Origin: Flavipsychrobacter sp.
GTDB taxonomy: Bacteria; Bacteroidota; Bacteroidia; Chitinophagales; Chitinophagaceae
NCBI GenBank assembly: GCA_021155965.1
Contig: JAJNBJ010000023.1
Location: 1-62,956, forward strand
Reading direction: 5' to 3'
DNA: 62,956 nt
Below are positions 50,156 through 58,358 of the stretch, in pieces. The notes beneath the pieces are model-generated. The model searched no databases. It saw only the letters and a program-made list of their open reading frames with translations, and was not told the origin of the DNA. Position numbers and translations under genes: made by a program. Numbering within the stretch: position 1 is the stretch's first letter; each line of letters begins with the position of its first letter.

Positions 50156-50941
50156 ATGATCAAGATCTCCGCAGTCATTATAACCCACAACGAAGAGCAA
50201 AACATAGCAAAATGCATAGAATCAATAAAGGATGTAGCAGATGAGATAATACTGGTGGATAGCTACTCCGAAGACAGGACCACAGATGTTGCAGCACGAT
50301 ACGGTGCAAAAATATTCTACCATCATTTCAACGATTTCGGCGACCAGAAAGCATTTGCCATTGCTCAGGCTGCACACGATTGGGCGCTGTCTATAGATGC
50401 CGATGAGGTGCTTTCTCCCGAACTGCAGGCGAGCATTAATAATGAAAAAAAAATGCCGCACTACGACGGTTACAATATCAATATCCTGGCCAATTATTGC
50501 GGCAAATGGATACGCCACTGCGGTTGGTATCCGCAGCCTAAACTGAGGATGTTCAACAGGCACAAATGCAGTATTAACTCCAACAAAGTACACGAGAGCA
50601 TTGTGGCTAACGACAAGAAAGTGAAGGTGGGCTTCCTTGATGGCAATATCTTGCACTATAGCTACAAGAGCATATCCGACCATACCAAGAAAATAGAGCT
50701 ATACTCTGAGCTGGCAGCCCGCAATGCCATAGACCGTGGTGAAAAAATGTTCCTGCTGAAGATACTGCTTGGCCCCACCTGGAAATTTATATACAATTTT
50801 GTACTAAGGGGTGGCTTCCTGGATGGCTACCTTGGCTACGTGATCTGCAAGAACATAGCTTATGCAGGATTTATAAAATATGTAAAGATCAAGCTTTACT
50901 CCCAGCAGCACGGGATTGACAACCTGCAGGTTTCTAAGTAA
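50156..50941 (+). CDS. Family 2 glycosyltransferase (WaaE/KdtX-like)
   Basis: 261 residues. The GT2 N-terminus ISAVIITHNEEQNIAKCIESIKDVADEIILVDSYSEDRT and the DXD-like motif SIDADEVLS are present. WYPQPKLRMFNRH and HESI follow, as in LPS-core beta-glucosyltransferases of the WaaE type. It is expected on the cytoplasmic side of the inner membrane, in surface glycan or LPS synthesis. It is probably co-transcribed with the polysaccharide deacetylase gene 24 nt downstream. Confidence 0.9.
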   Translation: MIKISAVIITHNEEQNIAKCIESIKDVADEIILVDSYSEDRTTDVAARYGAKIFYHHFNDFGDQKAFAIAQAAHDWALSIDADEVLSPELQASINNEKKMPHYDGYNINILANYCGKWIRHCGWYPQPKLRMFNRHKCSINSNKVHESIVANDKKVKVGFLDGNILHYSYKSISDHTKKIELYSELAARNAIDRGEKMFLLKILLGPTWKFIYNFVLRGGFLDGYLGYVICKNIAYAGFIKYVKIKLYSQQHGIDNLQVSK

Positions 50942-50965
50942 ACAGCTTTCACTAATATTGCATTA

Positions 50966-51712
50966 ATGAATTTAAGTTGGTTGTTGCCGGAAGGGAAGGG
51001 TATACCTGTGCTCATGTATCACAAGGTATGGCCCGGCATCAATGACCATCTCACCATCATCCCCGAAAGGCTCCGGGAACATTGGGAATACCTTAAAAAA
51101 GAGGGTTATAGCGCAATTTCATTGCAAGAATACCTGGATATAATAAGTGGTAAAAAAACACGATCCGGCAAGGTTATCCTCCTCACTTTTGATGACGGAT
51201 ATGTAAATAATTTCACCTATGTGTATCCTGTGCTCAAAGAATTTGGCTGGCAGGCCACATTTTTCATTATTGGTGGTATGCTGGATGGCACGTATAATGA
51301 ACGGGGGCAGGGTGCAGACGAAAAAATGAATGTAGAGCAATTGCGTCAACTGAACCCAGCTATTGTGCAGTTGGCAATGCATGGCCATCACCACAAGAAT
51401 ATGGGTGTGGTTAGTTTTGAAGAAACGGTAGGGGAATTACAGGAAACGATCACAGTATGTAAAAGGTCAGGGTTGTCATTCAATATGGTTTGGGCATATG
51501 CGTATGGGGCCCGGCCAAAGGGCGAAAAACTGGCTGTTTTAAAGCAGCGTATGAAAGAAATGGGCATTACTGCCGCCTTCAGGATAGGTAATCAAGTAAG
51601 CAGCGTGCCTGCCCGGGATATGTATGAATTGACCCGGATAGATATAAAAGGCACTGATACGATAAAAGAGCTGGCAGTAAAGCTGAAAAAAGGCAAACTG
51701 AAGCCGTTTTAA
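50966..51712 (+). CDS. Polysaccharide deacetylase (NodB-like)
   Basis: 248 residues. IPVLMYHKV and ILLTFDDGYVNNFTYVYPVLKEFGWQATFFIIGG carry the NodB TFDDGY metal/catalytic motif. QLAMHGHHHKNMG holds the second metal-ligand histidines. No signal peptide is evident, so it may act in the cytoplasm or at the inner membrane on lipid-linked sugars. Linkage with the GT2 gene suggests a shared surface-glycan role. Confidence 0.9.
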   Translation: MNLSWLLPEGKGIPVLMYHKVWPGINDHLTIIPERLREHWEYLKKEGYSAISLQEYLDIISGKKTRSGKVILLTFDDGYVNNFTYVYPVLKEFGWQATFFIIGGMLDGTYNERGQGADEKMNVEQLRQLNPAIVQLAMHGHHHKNMGVVSFEETVGELQETITVCKRSGLSFNMVWAYAYGARPKGEKLAVLKQRMKEMGITAAFRIGNQVSSVPARDMYELTRIDIKGTDTIKELAVKLKKGKLKPF

Positions 51713-51750
51713 AAGTATTTAAAGCAATCAGAATATTTTTTCAGAAATAT

Positions 51751-51781
51751 TTTGCTATTCCGCAAAAAATCAAGACCTTTG
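51751..51781 (+). promoter_or_regulatory. Promoter of the rpmB operon
   Basis: TTTG (51751-51754), 19 nt, then GACCTTTG (51774-51781) closely match the Bacteroidota TTTG-N19-TAnnTTTG pattern, with G for T in the -7 box. The leader would be about 16 nt. Confidence 0.6.
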
Positions 51782-51803
51782 CAATCCCAAAAATTAAATA
51801 ATC

Positions 51804-52040
51804 ATGGCTCGCGTTTGTCAGGTAACAGGTAGAAAACCAGTAGTAGGCCACAAAGTGTCGTTCTCTAACAAGAAAAAATTGCGCCGTTTCCTGCCCAATT
51901 TGCAGACCAAGCGTTTTTATCTTGCTGAGGAAGACAGGTGGATCACACTCAAATTGTCTACCGATGCTATCCGCACTATTAATAAGAACGGATTGCTCGC
52001 AACAGTAAAAGAACTCCGCGCTAAGGGAGTAACAGTGTAA
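51804..52040 (+). CDS. rpmB: 50S ribosomal protein L28
   Basis: 78 residues. MARVCQVTGRKPVVGHKVSFSN is the typical bL28 N-terminus with TGRKP, and KKKLRRFLPNLQTKRFYL follows. It is first in the rpmB-rpmG-DUF4295 operon characteristic of Bacteroidota. The next gene starts 28 nt later. Confidence 0.97.
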   Translation: MARVCQVTGRKPVVGHKVSFSNKKKLRRFLPNLQTKRFYLAEEDRWITLKLSTDAIRTINKNGLLATVKELRAKGVTV

Positions 52041-52068
52041 TAGTAAGTAATAACAAAATAACAAAGCA

Positions 52069-52251
52069 ATGGCTAAAAAAGGAAACCGCGTTCAGGTTAT
52101 AATGGAATGCACCGAGCATAAAAACAGTGGTATGCCCGGTACCAGCCGATATATCACTACCAAGAATAAAAAAACTACTACCGAGCGCCTCGAGTTGAAA
52201 AAATACAACCCGATACTGAAAAAAGTAACTGTTCACAAAGAGATCAAATAA
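52069..52251 (+). CDS. rpmG: 50S ribosomal protein L33
   Basis: 60 residues, [21 protein letters not shown], with the bL33 pattern [26 protein letters not shown]. Only one cysteine remains, so it is the zinc-independent (C-) form. It is the second gene of the operon. Confidence 0.96.
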   Translation: MAKKGNRVQVIMECTEHKNSGMPGTSRYITTKNKKTTTERLELKKYNPILKKVTVHKEIK

Positions 52252-52271
52252 TCTATTAAATATACTAAGCG

Positions 52272-52445
52272 ATGGCAAAAGCAGCTAAAACCGCGATAAA
52301 GAAAGACCCGAAACTGGCAGCAGAAGCAAAGAATTACACTAAAGTAATTAAAGCTGTGCGCAGCCCTAAAACGGGTGCATATACCTTCAAAGAAGGTATG
52401 GTGCATAAAGACAAAGTAAAAGACTACTTGGCAAACGTTAAGTAA
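52272..52445 (+). CDS. DUF4295 small basic protein
   Basis: 57 residues, MAKAAKTAIKKDPKLAAEAK through to a KDYLANVK C-terminus. This small basic protein family accompanies L28/L33 in Bacteroidota and is probably ribosome-associated, although its function is not established. It starts 20 nt after rpmG and ends the operon before a strong terminator. Confidence 0.9.
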   Translation: MAKAAKTAIKKDPKLAAEAKNYTKVIKAVRSPKTGAYTFKEGMVHKDKVKDYLANVK

Positions 52446-52510
52446 ATACAGCCGCCCCTTTAGGCCTAAGCTACACCAATATCACTTAGGACTTATAAAC
52501 ATATGGACTC

Positions 52511-52542
52511 AGCCCCCGGATACCCCGGGGGCTTACTTTTTT
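52511..52542. terminator. Strong bidirectional terminator
   Basis: AGCCCCCGG (52511-52519) pairs with CCGGGGGCT (52525-52533), loop ATACC, then TACTTTTTT. It separates the ribosomal operon from the convergent permease gene. Confidence 0.9.
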
Positions 52543-53949
52543 CTACTTCTTCCTGAAGAAATAAAATACCAGCCCCACACAGGTGATAGCAATGCCCAGT
52601 AATGAATTAATGCTATTTGCCTTGCCGTTGTTGTAGTTGGTTATATCTGTGTATAAGGTAACAATAAGAAAGAATGCGGTAAACAAAATGAACACCAGCG
52701 GTACTACAGGATAACCCGGCACTTTATAAGGCCGCTCTGCATCCTTCATTTTATACCGTAGTATGAACAGCCCCAGCGCACTCATGCCATAGAAAAACCA
52801 GCTCACGAAAATGAGCATATCGGTAAGCGTATCGAACGAGCCGGTGAGGATGAGGACGATGCTCCAGCAGGCATTCACCACAAGGGCATTGCCGGGAGTA
52901 TGAAAACGGGGTTGCGTTGTCCCCACCATCGCGAAAAAACTGTTTTCCTTTCCCAATGCATAAGTGACTCTTGATGTAGCCAGCACATTTGCATTAGCGG
53001 CACCAAAGGTGGATAGTATCACCATAGCTGCTATTATGCCGCCACCTGCTATGCCCCATGCTGCTGCCGCTGCGTTGGCAGCTACGTATGAGGAGCCGGT
53101 TATTTTCTCTATAGGCAATATATAAACGAATGCAAGAATGATAAGCAGATACACCAACATACAGAACGATAAGCCCGTGAGCAGACTTTTGGGAATGTTC
53201 TTTTGCGGCTCTTTTATTTCACCGGATATGAAAGTGATATTGTTCCACCCGTCGTAAGCCCAGAAAGCGCCTGCTATGGCAGCCATATAAGCGCTCAGCA
53301 GTGCAAACCCTTGTGGCATAGATGGCAGTGAGGTTGTGGCATTGGCCCAATTACCCTTACCCGAAAATAACAACCCCGATATAAGCAGGGCAATAGCCAC
53401 TACCTTAAGCATGGTAAGGAACCGTTGCAGTGCCGCGCCATACCGCACGCTGAAATAATTGATAACAGTAAGCAGCACAATGATGCCGATGGTTACCGAT
53501 TTCACTCCGAGGTTCTCTACAGGATAAAATCTGCCAATGAAGGGAATATGCATAACATAGCCCAGCTCCACATCATGAGATAGACGGGGCAGGGCAATAA
53601 AGTAATCGGCGTATTGCGCGCATACATACGCTATAGAAGCATTACCTGCAGTATTGAATACCGCGAACGCTGCCCAGCCATACAGAAAAGCAAAACAATT
53701 GCCATACATCTTTTTGAAGAACACATACTGTCCGCCCGTCTCCGGCATCATGGCTGCGACTTCTGCATTGCTTAGTGCACCAAACAATGTGATGATGCCC
53801 GCAACAACCCAAACACTTAATAACAACAGCGGAGAACCCAACTGCGATGCCATCAATGCAGGTTTCATGAAGATACCCGAGCCTATAACACCGCCTACCA
53901 CCAGTGATATGGCAGTGGCAAGGCTCAGGTTACGCTTTAGTTCGCTCAT
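52543..53949 (-). CDS. APC-family amino-acid permease
   Basis: 468 residues with about 12 transmembrane helices. The N-terminal substrate-site pattern LATAISLVVGGVIGSGIFMKPA and AALSNAEVAAMMPETGGQYVFFKKMYG are typical of the LAT/APC superfamily. The GAFWAYDGWNNITFISGEIKEPQKNIPKS block supports the LAT (y+LAT/L-type) branch. The substrate is unknown. Its ATG overlaps the end of the Rieske oxygenase gene by 4 nt, so the two form one transcription unit. Confidence 0.9.
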   Translation of the reverse strand: MSELKRNLSLATAISLVVGGVIGSGIFMKPALMASQLGSPLLLLSVWVVAGIITLFGALSNAEVAAMMPETGGQYVFFKKMYGNCFAFLYGWAAFAVFNTAGNASIAYVCAQYADYFIALPRLSHDVELGYVMHIPFIGRFYPVENLGVKSVTIGIIVLLTVINYFSVRYGAALQRFLTMLKVVAIALLISGLLFSGKGNWANATTSLPSMPQGFALLSAYMAAIAGAFWAYDGWNNITFISGEIKEPQKNIPKSLLTGLSFCMLVYLLIILAFVYILPIEKITGSSYVAANAAAAAWGIAGGGIIAAMVILSTFGAANANVLATSRVTYALGKENSFFAMVGTTQPRFHTPGNALVVNACWSIVLILTGSFDTLTDMLIFVSWFFYGMSALGLFILRYKMKDAERPYKVPGYPVVPLVFILFTAFFLIVTLYTDITNYNNGKANSINSLLGIAITCVGLVFYFFRKK

Positions 53950-55029
53950 TTGTTCATGAATTCAGCAATCAATGAGTGGAAATGATGCGTGCCCTGTTCG
54001 CGCGTTACTGAATACCTGCCATGCCTGTAGAACCGCGAGCGGATGCCCTTCTGCACCGCCTCAACCACTTCCTCATCCTCCAGTTCCACGGTGTCAAGCC
54101 CGCTGCCCGCACCAGTGTTTAGCTTTGATGCATCCGATACATAAGTAAGGAAAGATACCTTGCAGGTGCTTAAACCCGTGGGCTGCACAACATTCACAGA
54201 CAACCCCCAAGGGTAAAAGTTGAACATCATATTGGGGAACACCCAGAAGTAGTAAGCCTCAACATCCTTGCCATGGTCGGGTGAGGTTGGGGGCAGGTCA
54301 AAACACGTATCGCCCTTCTTACCTATGCCCAGTTGCAGGTTGCAATAGCGGAAGATCTCAGTGGTGTATTCGCCAAAGTCCAGTACCTGGTTGAGGCTTG
54401 CATGCACAAAGGGGATATGAAAACCCTCTAAATAATTCTCGCAATACAGCGCCCAACTGGCTTGCACATGGTAGTCCTTCGAGAGGTCTTTGCGGAACTC
54501 CAGTTTATCTATCGGGAACCACGGTATCCTGTCCATTATCTCCTGCATAGCTTCTTCTGCCGGAAAGGTTGAAGCCAGCGAAGTGAACAACAAATTGCCC
54601 CATTTGAACAACGGCAGTTTATGCAGGTCATCGGCCGGGGTAGGGAAGTGCTCCACCTCCTTAACTCAGGCATGGAGGCAAACTTACCATCCAGCGAGAA
54701 ACATCGTCCGTGATACCTGCACCGCAACTGCGTGAGTTTGCAGGGCTCGTTCACAACAATATTGCCCCTGTGTGTGCATGCATTGCTCATGCAGTGTAGC
54801 GCGCCATTTTTATCCCGTGTAAGCACCAGCGGTTCATCAAGGTATTGCTCCAGCAGTGTGAAAGGTAGGCGGTACCATTCTCTGCCACCTGCGAGGCATG
54901 CCCTATGAACTGCCAAGAGGGTGCGAATATTTTTTCTTTTGATGCTTCGTAGTGGGTGGGGCTAGTATAATAATCGGTAGCTAATGTATGAGCTTTGGCT
55001 ATATCCTTATCTATATGAAATGAAGCCAT
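53946..55029 (-). pseudogene. Rieske-type ring-hydroxylating oxygenase alpha subunit, two frameshifts
   Basis: The reading frame starts at 55029 (MASFHIDKDIAKAHTLATDY), changes near 54864 and again near 54663, and ends at 53946. After joining, the Rieske [2Fe-2S] site CTHRGN ... CRYHGRCFSLDG and the mononuclear-iron motif ENYLEGFHIPFVHASL are intact, so the encoded enzyme was complete. Each break is one missing base in a short homopolymer (CCC to CC in the Tyr-Pro-Phe codons, AAA to AA in the Phe-Lys codons). It is therefore either a recent pseudogene or a sequencing artefact. It is upstream of, and overlaps by 4 nt, an amino-acid permease gene. Confidence 0.85.
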
Positions 55030-55154
55030 GAGAGTGTATTTGGGGCAAGATAAATTATATGATGGTAATATGTATGGCAGGGCATAATATTTTTCAAAAA
55101 TGGTTTTGCAAAAAAGAAAATGATGATTACCTTTGCAGTCCTCTAAACAAGGAA

Positions 55155-55229
55155 GGGAGCATAGCTCAGCTGGTTCAGAGCATCTGCCTTACAAGCAGAG
55201 GGTCCGCGGTTCGAACCCGTGTGCTCCCA
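55155..55229 (+). tRNA. tRNA-Val (anticodon TAC)
   Basis: 75 nt with acceptor stem GGGAGCA / TGCTCCC, the anticodon loop CTTACAA (anticodon TAC), and the T arm GGTTCGAACCC. The 3' half, from 55186 on, is the attachment site of the integrated element. The 3' half is repeated at 62642-62686, so the functional tRNA gene is kept intact by the element's own copy. Confidence 0.95.
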
Positions 55230-55230
55230 C
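55186..55230 (+). repeat. attL (tRNA-Val 3' half)
   Basis: A 45-bp sequence from GCCTTACAAGCAGAG to GTGCTCCCAC is repeated directly at 62642-62686 with a single A/T difference (position 30). This is the core attachment site. The left copy completes the working tRNA gene. Confidence 0.9.
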
Positions 55231-55235
55231 TAGAT

Positions 55236-55280
55236 AAAACCTCTTAAATGCAGCGTATGCTTGTGTTTGAGAGGTTTTTT
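55236..55280 (+). terminator. Element-borne terminator after tRNA-Val
   Basis: AAAACCTCT (55236-55244) pairs with AGAGGTTTT (55270-55278) across a 25-nt loop, followed by TT. It replaces the native tRNA terminator, which now lies beyond attR at 62689. Confidence 0.65.
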
Positions 55281-55334
55281 CGTTTATAGGACTATCTATA
55301 ATATAATCCTAATAATGGACGAAAAATAGCGAAT

Positions 55335-55355
55335 TTACTTGCACCAAACTTGCGC
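55335..55355 (+). repeat. Possible recombinase arm site, left copy
   Basis: TTACTTGCACCAAACTTGC and the following two bases recur at 62561-62581 with two differences. Both copies lie close to the ends of the element (about 105 bp from attL, about 60 bp from attR). Confidence 0.5.
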
Positions 55356-55389
55356 CTTTTTACGTTCAAGTCCGTATCAAGTAGGCATC

Positions 55390-56646
55390 ATGCAAATCTC
55401 AAAAAGCATGAATCTTACCTTTAAAATCATCCTTGACAAAAGGAAGGAAAGCAAAAATGGAACATACCCAGTTAAGTTAAGGGTTTACCACAAAACTGAA
55501 TACAAAGACCTCTTCCTTAGAATAAAGGTCAAAATCGAAGATTGGGACGATGTAAACCAGTTGGTACTCCCCACAAATTCAGAGTATGAAATTTTTAATG
55601 CGAAAATTGTTGCTGACAAATCCAAGGTTCATAAACTCCTATTGCTGCATGACCAGCCTAATGCCAAACCCAGTGACATAATTTCTGCTCTAAATCCAGA
55701 ACAGGAAGCTCCAGCTCCCAAGGCAAAAAGCCGTTCAATTATCAAATATGGGGAGGATATTGTAAAAACGCTTACCAAGACGGGTAAAGTGGGCAACGCT
55801 TATGTATATTCTACGGCTATTAATAAGCTGAAGTCCTTTGCTAAGACAGACAATTTCCCCTTTGAGTCTTTAACCTATAAGAAGCTGGTCGAGTTTCAGG
55901 ATAGCTTGTTAGCTGATGAGATAAAGGTCAATACCATATCCGTCTACATGAGGACAATCAGGGCAGTATATAATCGAGCGATTAAAGAAGGGATTGTCTC
56001 TGTTGCTGACTATCCATTTAAAGCCTACAGAGTTAAAAACGAAAAGACGGTAAACAGGGTGCTGACATTACAGGAGATACGGAGTATTGCCACATGTAGT
56101 TTACCCGTTGATACTCCTATATGGCATTGGAGAAACTTTTTCCTCTTATCATTTGCCCTTATAGGTATCAACTTCTCTGATTTGCTTACCCTTAAAGGCA
56201 AGGATGTGGTCAATGGGCGTATTGTATTCAGGAGAAGGAAAACAGGCAAAATTTACACCATTAAGCTACAGGAAAAGGCCATTGAGTTACTAAGCTACTA
56301 TGCAGACCTTAGCAATCTCAATAAGGACGAATTATTGTTACCGCTATTGAAGCAGGTCAAAGACCCCTTAAAGCTTAAGAAAGACGTTTGGCAAGCAATA
56401 AAAACATGTAATGAATACTTGGATAGAATTGCAAAGAAGCTGGAAATAGGTAAAGGTGTTACTACCTACTATGCTCGTTATACATGGGCAAATGTCGCCC
56501 GTTCATCAGGATATAGTAAAGACATTATTGGTCAGGCTTTAGGTCATTCTTACGGCAATACGACAACATCCATTTATCTCGATGATTATGACAATGAAAT
56601 CATTGATGCTGCTAATGAAAAGGTAATTGCAGTAGTATTTAAATAG
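55390..56646 (+). CDS. Tyrosine recombinase (integrase)
   Basis: 418 residues from the ATG at 55390 (another ATG at 55408 is possible). An N-terminal arm-binding-like domain, a SAM-like core-binding domain (about 115-215) and the catalytic domain are present. The box I position reads GINFSDL, where most family members have Arg. The beta-strand Lys (RRKTGK), the box II Arg (YARYTWAN), the LGHS block and the nucleophilic Tyr in TTTSIYLDDY are present. This is the Bacteroidota-type integrase group. It should catalyse recombination at tRNA-Val. Confidence 0.92.
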   Translation: MQISKSMNLTFKIILDKRKESKNGTYPVKLRVYHKTEYKDLFLRIKVKIEDWDDVNQLVLPTNSEYEIFNAKIVADKSKVHKLLLLHDQPNAKPSDIISALNPEQEAPAPKAKSRSIIKYGEDIVKTLTKTGKVGNAYVYSTAINKLKSFAKTDNFPFESLTYKKLVEFQDSLLADEIKVNTISVYMRTIRAVYNRAIKEGIVSVADYPFKAYRVKNEKTVNRVLTLQEIRSIATCSLPVDTPIWHWRNFFLLSFALIGINFSDLLTLKGKDVVNGRIVFRRRKTGKIYTIKLQEKAIELLSYYADLSNLNKDELLLPLLKQVKDPLKLKKDVWQAIKTCNEYLDRIAKKLEIGKGVTTYYARYTWANVARSSGYSKDIIGQALGHSYGNTTTSIYLDDYDNEIIDAANEKVIAVVFK

Positions 56647-56764
56647 CCATCCATACACCTTGTAACGATTTATTTTTCATTACTTTTGAGTTCAACCAAA
56701 ATTAATCGCATAAGAATATAATATAATAATAACATTTAAGATTTTGCATTTCGCAAAACTGTCT

Positions 56765-56878
56765 TTGTTGCTGAAAAGTCGAAGTTTCAATAACCTACAA
56801 AGGAAGTTTAGCAAATGCTCGGGTACGCCTGGGCATTGCTTCACTTTGTAGGTAGGGCTTCGACTCCCTCAGCGACAA
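56765..56878. repeat. Long nested palindrome (REP/BIME-like or structured RNA)
   Basis: Nested stems are TTGTTGCTGA/TCAGCGACAA (one G-U), AGTCGAAG/CTTCGACT, ACCTACAAAG/CTTTGTAGGT and GAAG/CTTC. An apical stem formed by GCAAATGC and GCATTGC follows. Internal loops are small (2/3, 8/4 and 0/1 nt), so the 114-nt unit folds into one long hairpin. The right side contains CTTCGAC-N3-CTCAG, the same core as the repeat in dnaX at 15213-15227. A second small hairpin TTTTGC/GCAAAA (56742-56757) precedes it. It could be a dispersed repeat, an ncRNA or a single-strand origin. Confidence 0.75.
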
Positions 56879-56931
56879 GTGAATGTCAATGTTCAGGTAT
56901 TTTATTTATAACCTACTCAAAAAGTCTTACA

Positions 56932-57255
56932 ATGAAAACGAGAATAGTGCTCTTCATTTTATTTGCAATACTTAACTGCTCCTGCAAAGAGAATTTAACG
57001 AAGAATAGTCAACCCACAGAAATACCAGCCAATCATCAAAGTTCATTGCAAGTTACTTTTTGGATGGAGGAACAGCCTCACATAATAAGTAACTTTGACA
57101 GTTGCTACTACGTCACAGAATATTCCGATAACGGCGTAAAACATAACTTACACATAGTCTATTATTCTCCATTTAGGGAAACAGTAATCACCACAGAACA
57201 TCAAGTAGATACCCTCTTAGCAGATAGTATCCATCATGGTAAATTAACCCATTAA
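56932..57255 (+). CDS. Small lipoprotein (cargo)
   Basis: 107 residues from the ATG at 56932. The lipoprotein signal is IVLFILFAILNCSC (lipobox LNCSC), and an earlier in-frame ATG would run through the palindrome. The mature domain is acidic and beta-rich. No known family is recognised. It is followed after 17 nt by the PLD-like gene, so the two may be co-transcribed element cargo. Confidence 0.6.
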   Translation: MKTRIVLFILFAILNCSCKENLTKNSQPTEIPANHQSSLQVTFWMEEQPHIISNFDSCYYVTEYSDNGVKHNLHIVYYSPFRETVITTEHQVDTLLADSIHHGKLTH

Positions 57256-57272
57256 TTATTCAACTATTAGTT

Positions 57273-57779
57273 ATGGCAAAATTTATAACAACTACGGCTG
57301 TTTCTCATAATATTGAATCATTGATTAAGGGTTCAATACACTATACTATTCTCGTTGCACCTTATATGAATATTCACAAGCGTTTGAGAAAAGTAATTGA
57401 GCAAAAACTGTCCGAAACTAACATAATATTTGTTGTTGTTTGCAGGAGAGATACTCTTAAAAAATATGATTTAATGTGGTTTGAATCTCAAAAGAAAATT
57501 CATATTATCAATTGCGACAACTTACACGCCAAATGTTATTTAAACGAAAAAGTGGCAATAATAACTTCAATGAATTTATTTGAATACTCGGCTGTCAATA
57601 ATGTTGAATTCGGACTTCTACTTAGTAAAGAAGATGACAATGTAAACTATCGTGAAATTTATAAAGAATGCTTGTTATTGATTCCAGAAAGCGACGAAGT
57701 TAAAAAGAGACTGCCTATATTAAACAGTTTATTTTTCTTAACAGCAAAGGAGTTGGAGGAACTATTTAATATACCGTAA
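57273..57779 (+). CDS. Phospholipase D-like (single HKD) protein
   Basis: 168 residues. The C-terminal half carries a single HxK-type motif: INCDNLHAKCYLNEKVAIITSMNLFEYSAVNNVEFGLLL. This is the PLDc_2-like pattern, His-x-Lys with TSMN for the usual GSxN. One motif suggests a homodimer. PLD-like proteins include nucleases and phospholipases and often sit in defence or mobile contexts. Its specific role here is unknown. Confidence 0.75.
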   Translation: MAKFITTTAVSHNIESLIKGSIHYTILVAPYMNIHKRLRKVIEQKLSETNIIFVVVCRRDTLKKYDLMWFESQKKIHIINCDNLHAKCYLNEKVAIITSMNLFEYSAVNNVEFGLLLSKEDDNVNYREIYKECLLLIPESDEVKKRLPILNSLFFLTAKELEELFNIP

Positions 57780-57794
57780 AAATTAAGCGAATAA

Positions 57795-58358
57795 TTACAC
57801 TCGTACTTTTCGCTGTAATGTAATTTCTGATAAGTCAATCGTTTTTGATTTATTATTCCCTGACAAAATGTTTCGTCCAGTTGAATAATTGATACCTCTG
57901 GCATGACACCAATCTTTAATATTGGTAAATGACTTTCCTAATTTATTATCAACAACGCTGACAGCAAAATAATGAGTCCCTTTTTGATTGCTACTTAATC
58001 CAGTATCGTAAGCATGTTGGGTATTCTCACGATGTGTTACCCATTCCAGATTGCTCAGGGAATTATCTGATTTAATACCAGACTTATGATTTACTTCTGG
58101 TAAATTATTGGGGTTGGGTAAAAAAGCCTCTGCAATTATTCTGTGAACTAGGCAAGTGTTTGTTTTATTCTTATAGCTTAACTTGACAGTATTGTAGCCA
58201 TAGTTATTTGTATGCTGTGTTATTATGTTGCCCTTGACAAATCGGCTAATCAAGTCTCTATTCGTAATTAGCCTGTCTTTGCTTTTCACTATGCCTGTAG
58301 TGCTAACTTCATATGATTCTTCATATCCCTTAACAGGCTTCCATAAAATTGAATTCAC
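57795..58358 (-). CDS. NUMOD4/HNH endonuclease (homing-endonuclease-like)
   Basis: 187 residues. The N-terminal NUMOD4 motif is WKPVKGYEESYEVSTTGIVKS. The HNH_3 domain is LVHRIIAEAFLPNPNNLPEVNHKSGIKSDNSLSNLEWVTHRENTQHA, with catalytic His and Asn residues in order. A C-terminal NUMOD1-like DNA-binding segment follows (SVVDNKLGKSFTNIKDWCHARGINYSTGRNIL). It is a free-standing, homing-type nuclease and a typical mobile passenger. It is transcribed opposite the PLD-like gene. Confidence 0.9.
   Translation of the reverse strand: MNSILWKPVKGYEESYEVSTTGIVKSKDRLITNRDLISRFVKGNIITQHTNNYGYNTVKLSYKNKTNTCLVHRIIAEAFLPNPNNLPEVNHKSGIKSDNSLSNLEWVTHRENTQHAYDTGLSSNQKGTHYFAVSVVDNKLGKSFTNIKDWCHARGINYSTGRNILSGNNKSKTIDLSEITLQRKVRV

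Noticed and set aside
56765-56878. Retron msr-msd or integron attC as explanation of the hairpin
   Set aside because: No reverse transcriptase is nearby, and the attC end motifs are not present.
56815-56931. Upstream extension of the element's lipoprotein ORF
   Set aside because: It would read through the palindrome. The later ATG at 56932 starts a clean lipoprotein signal.
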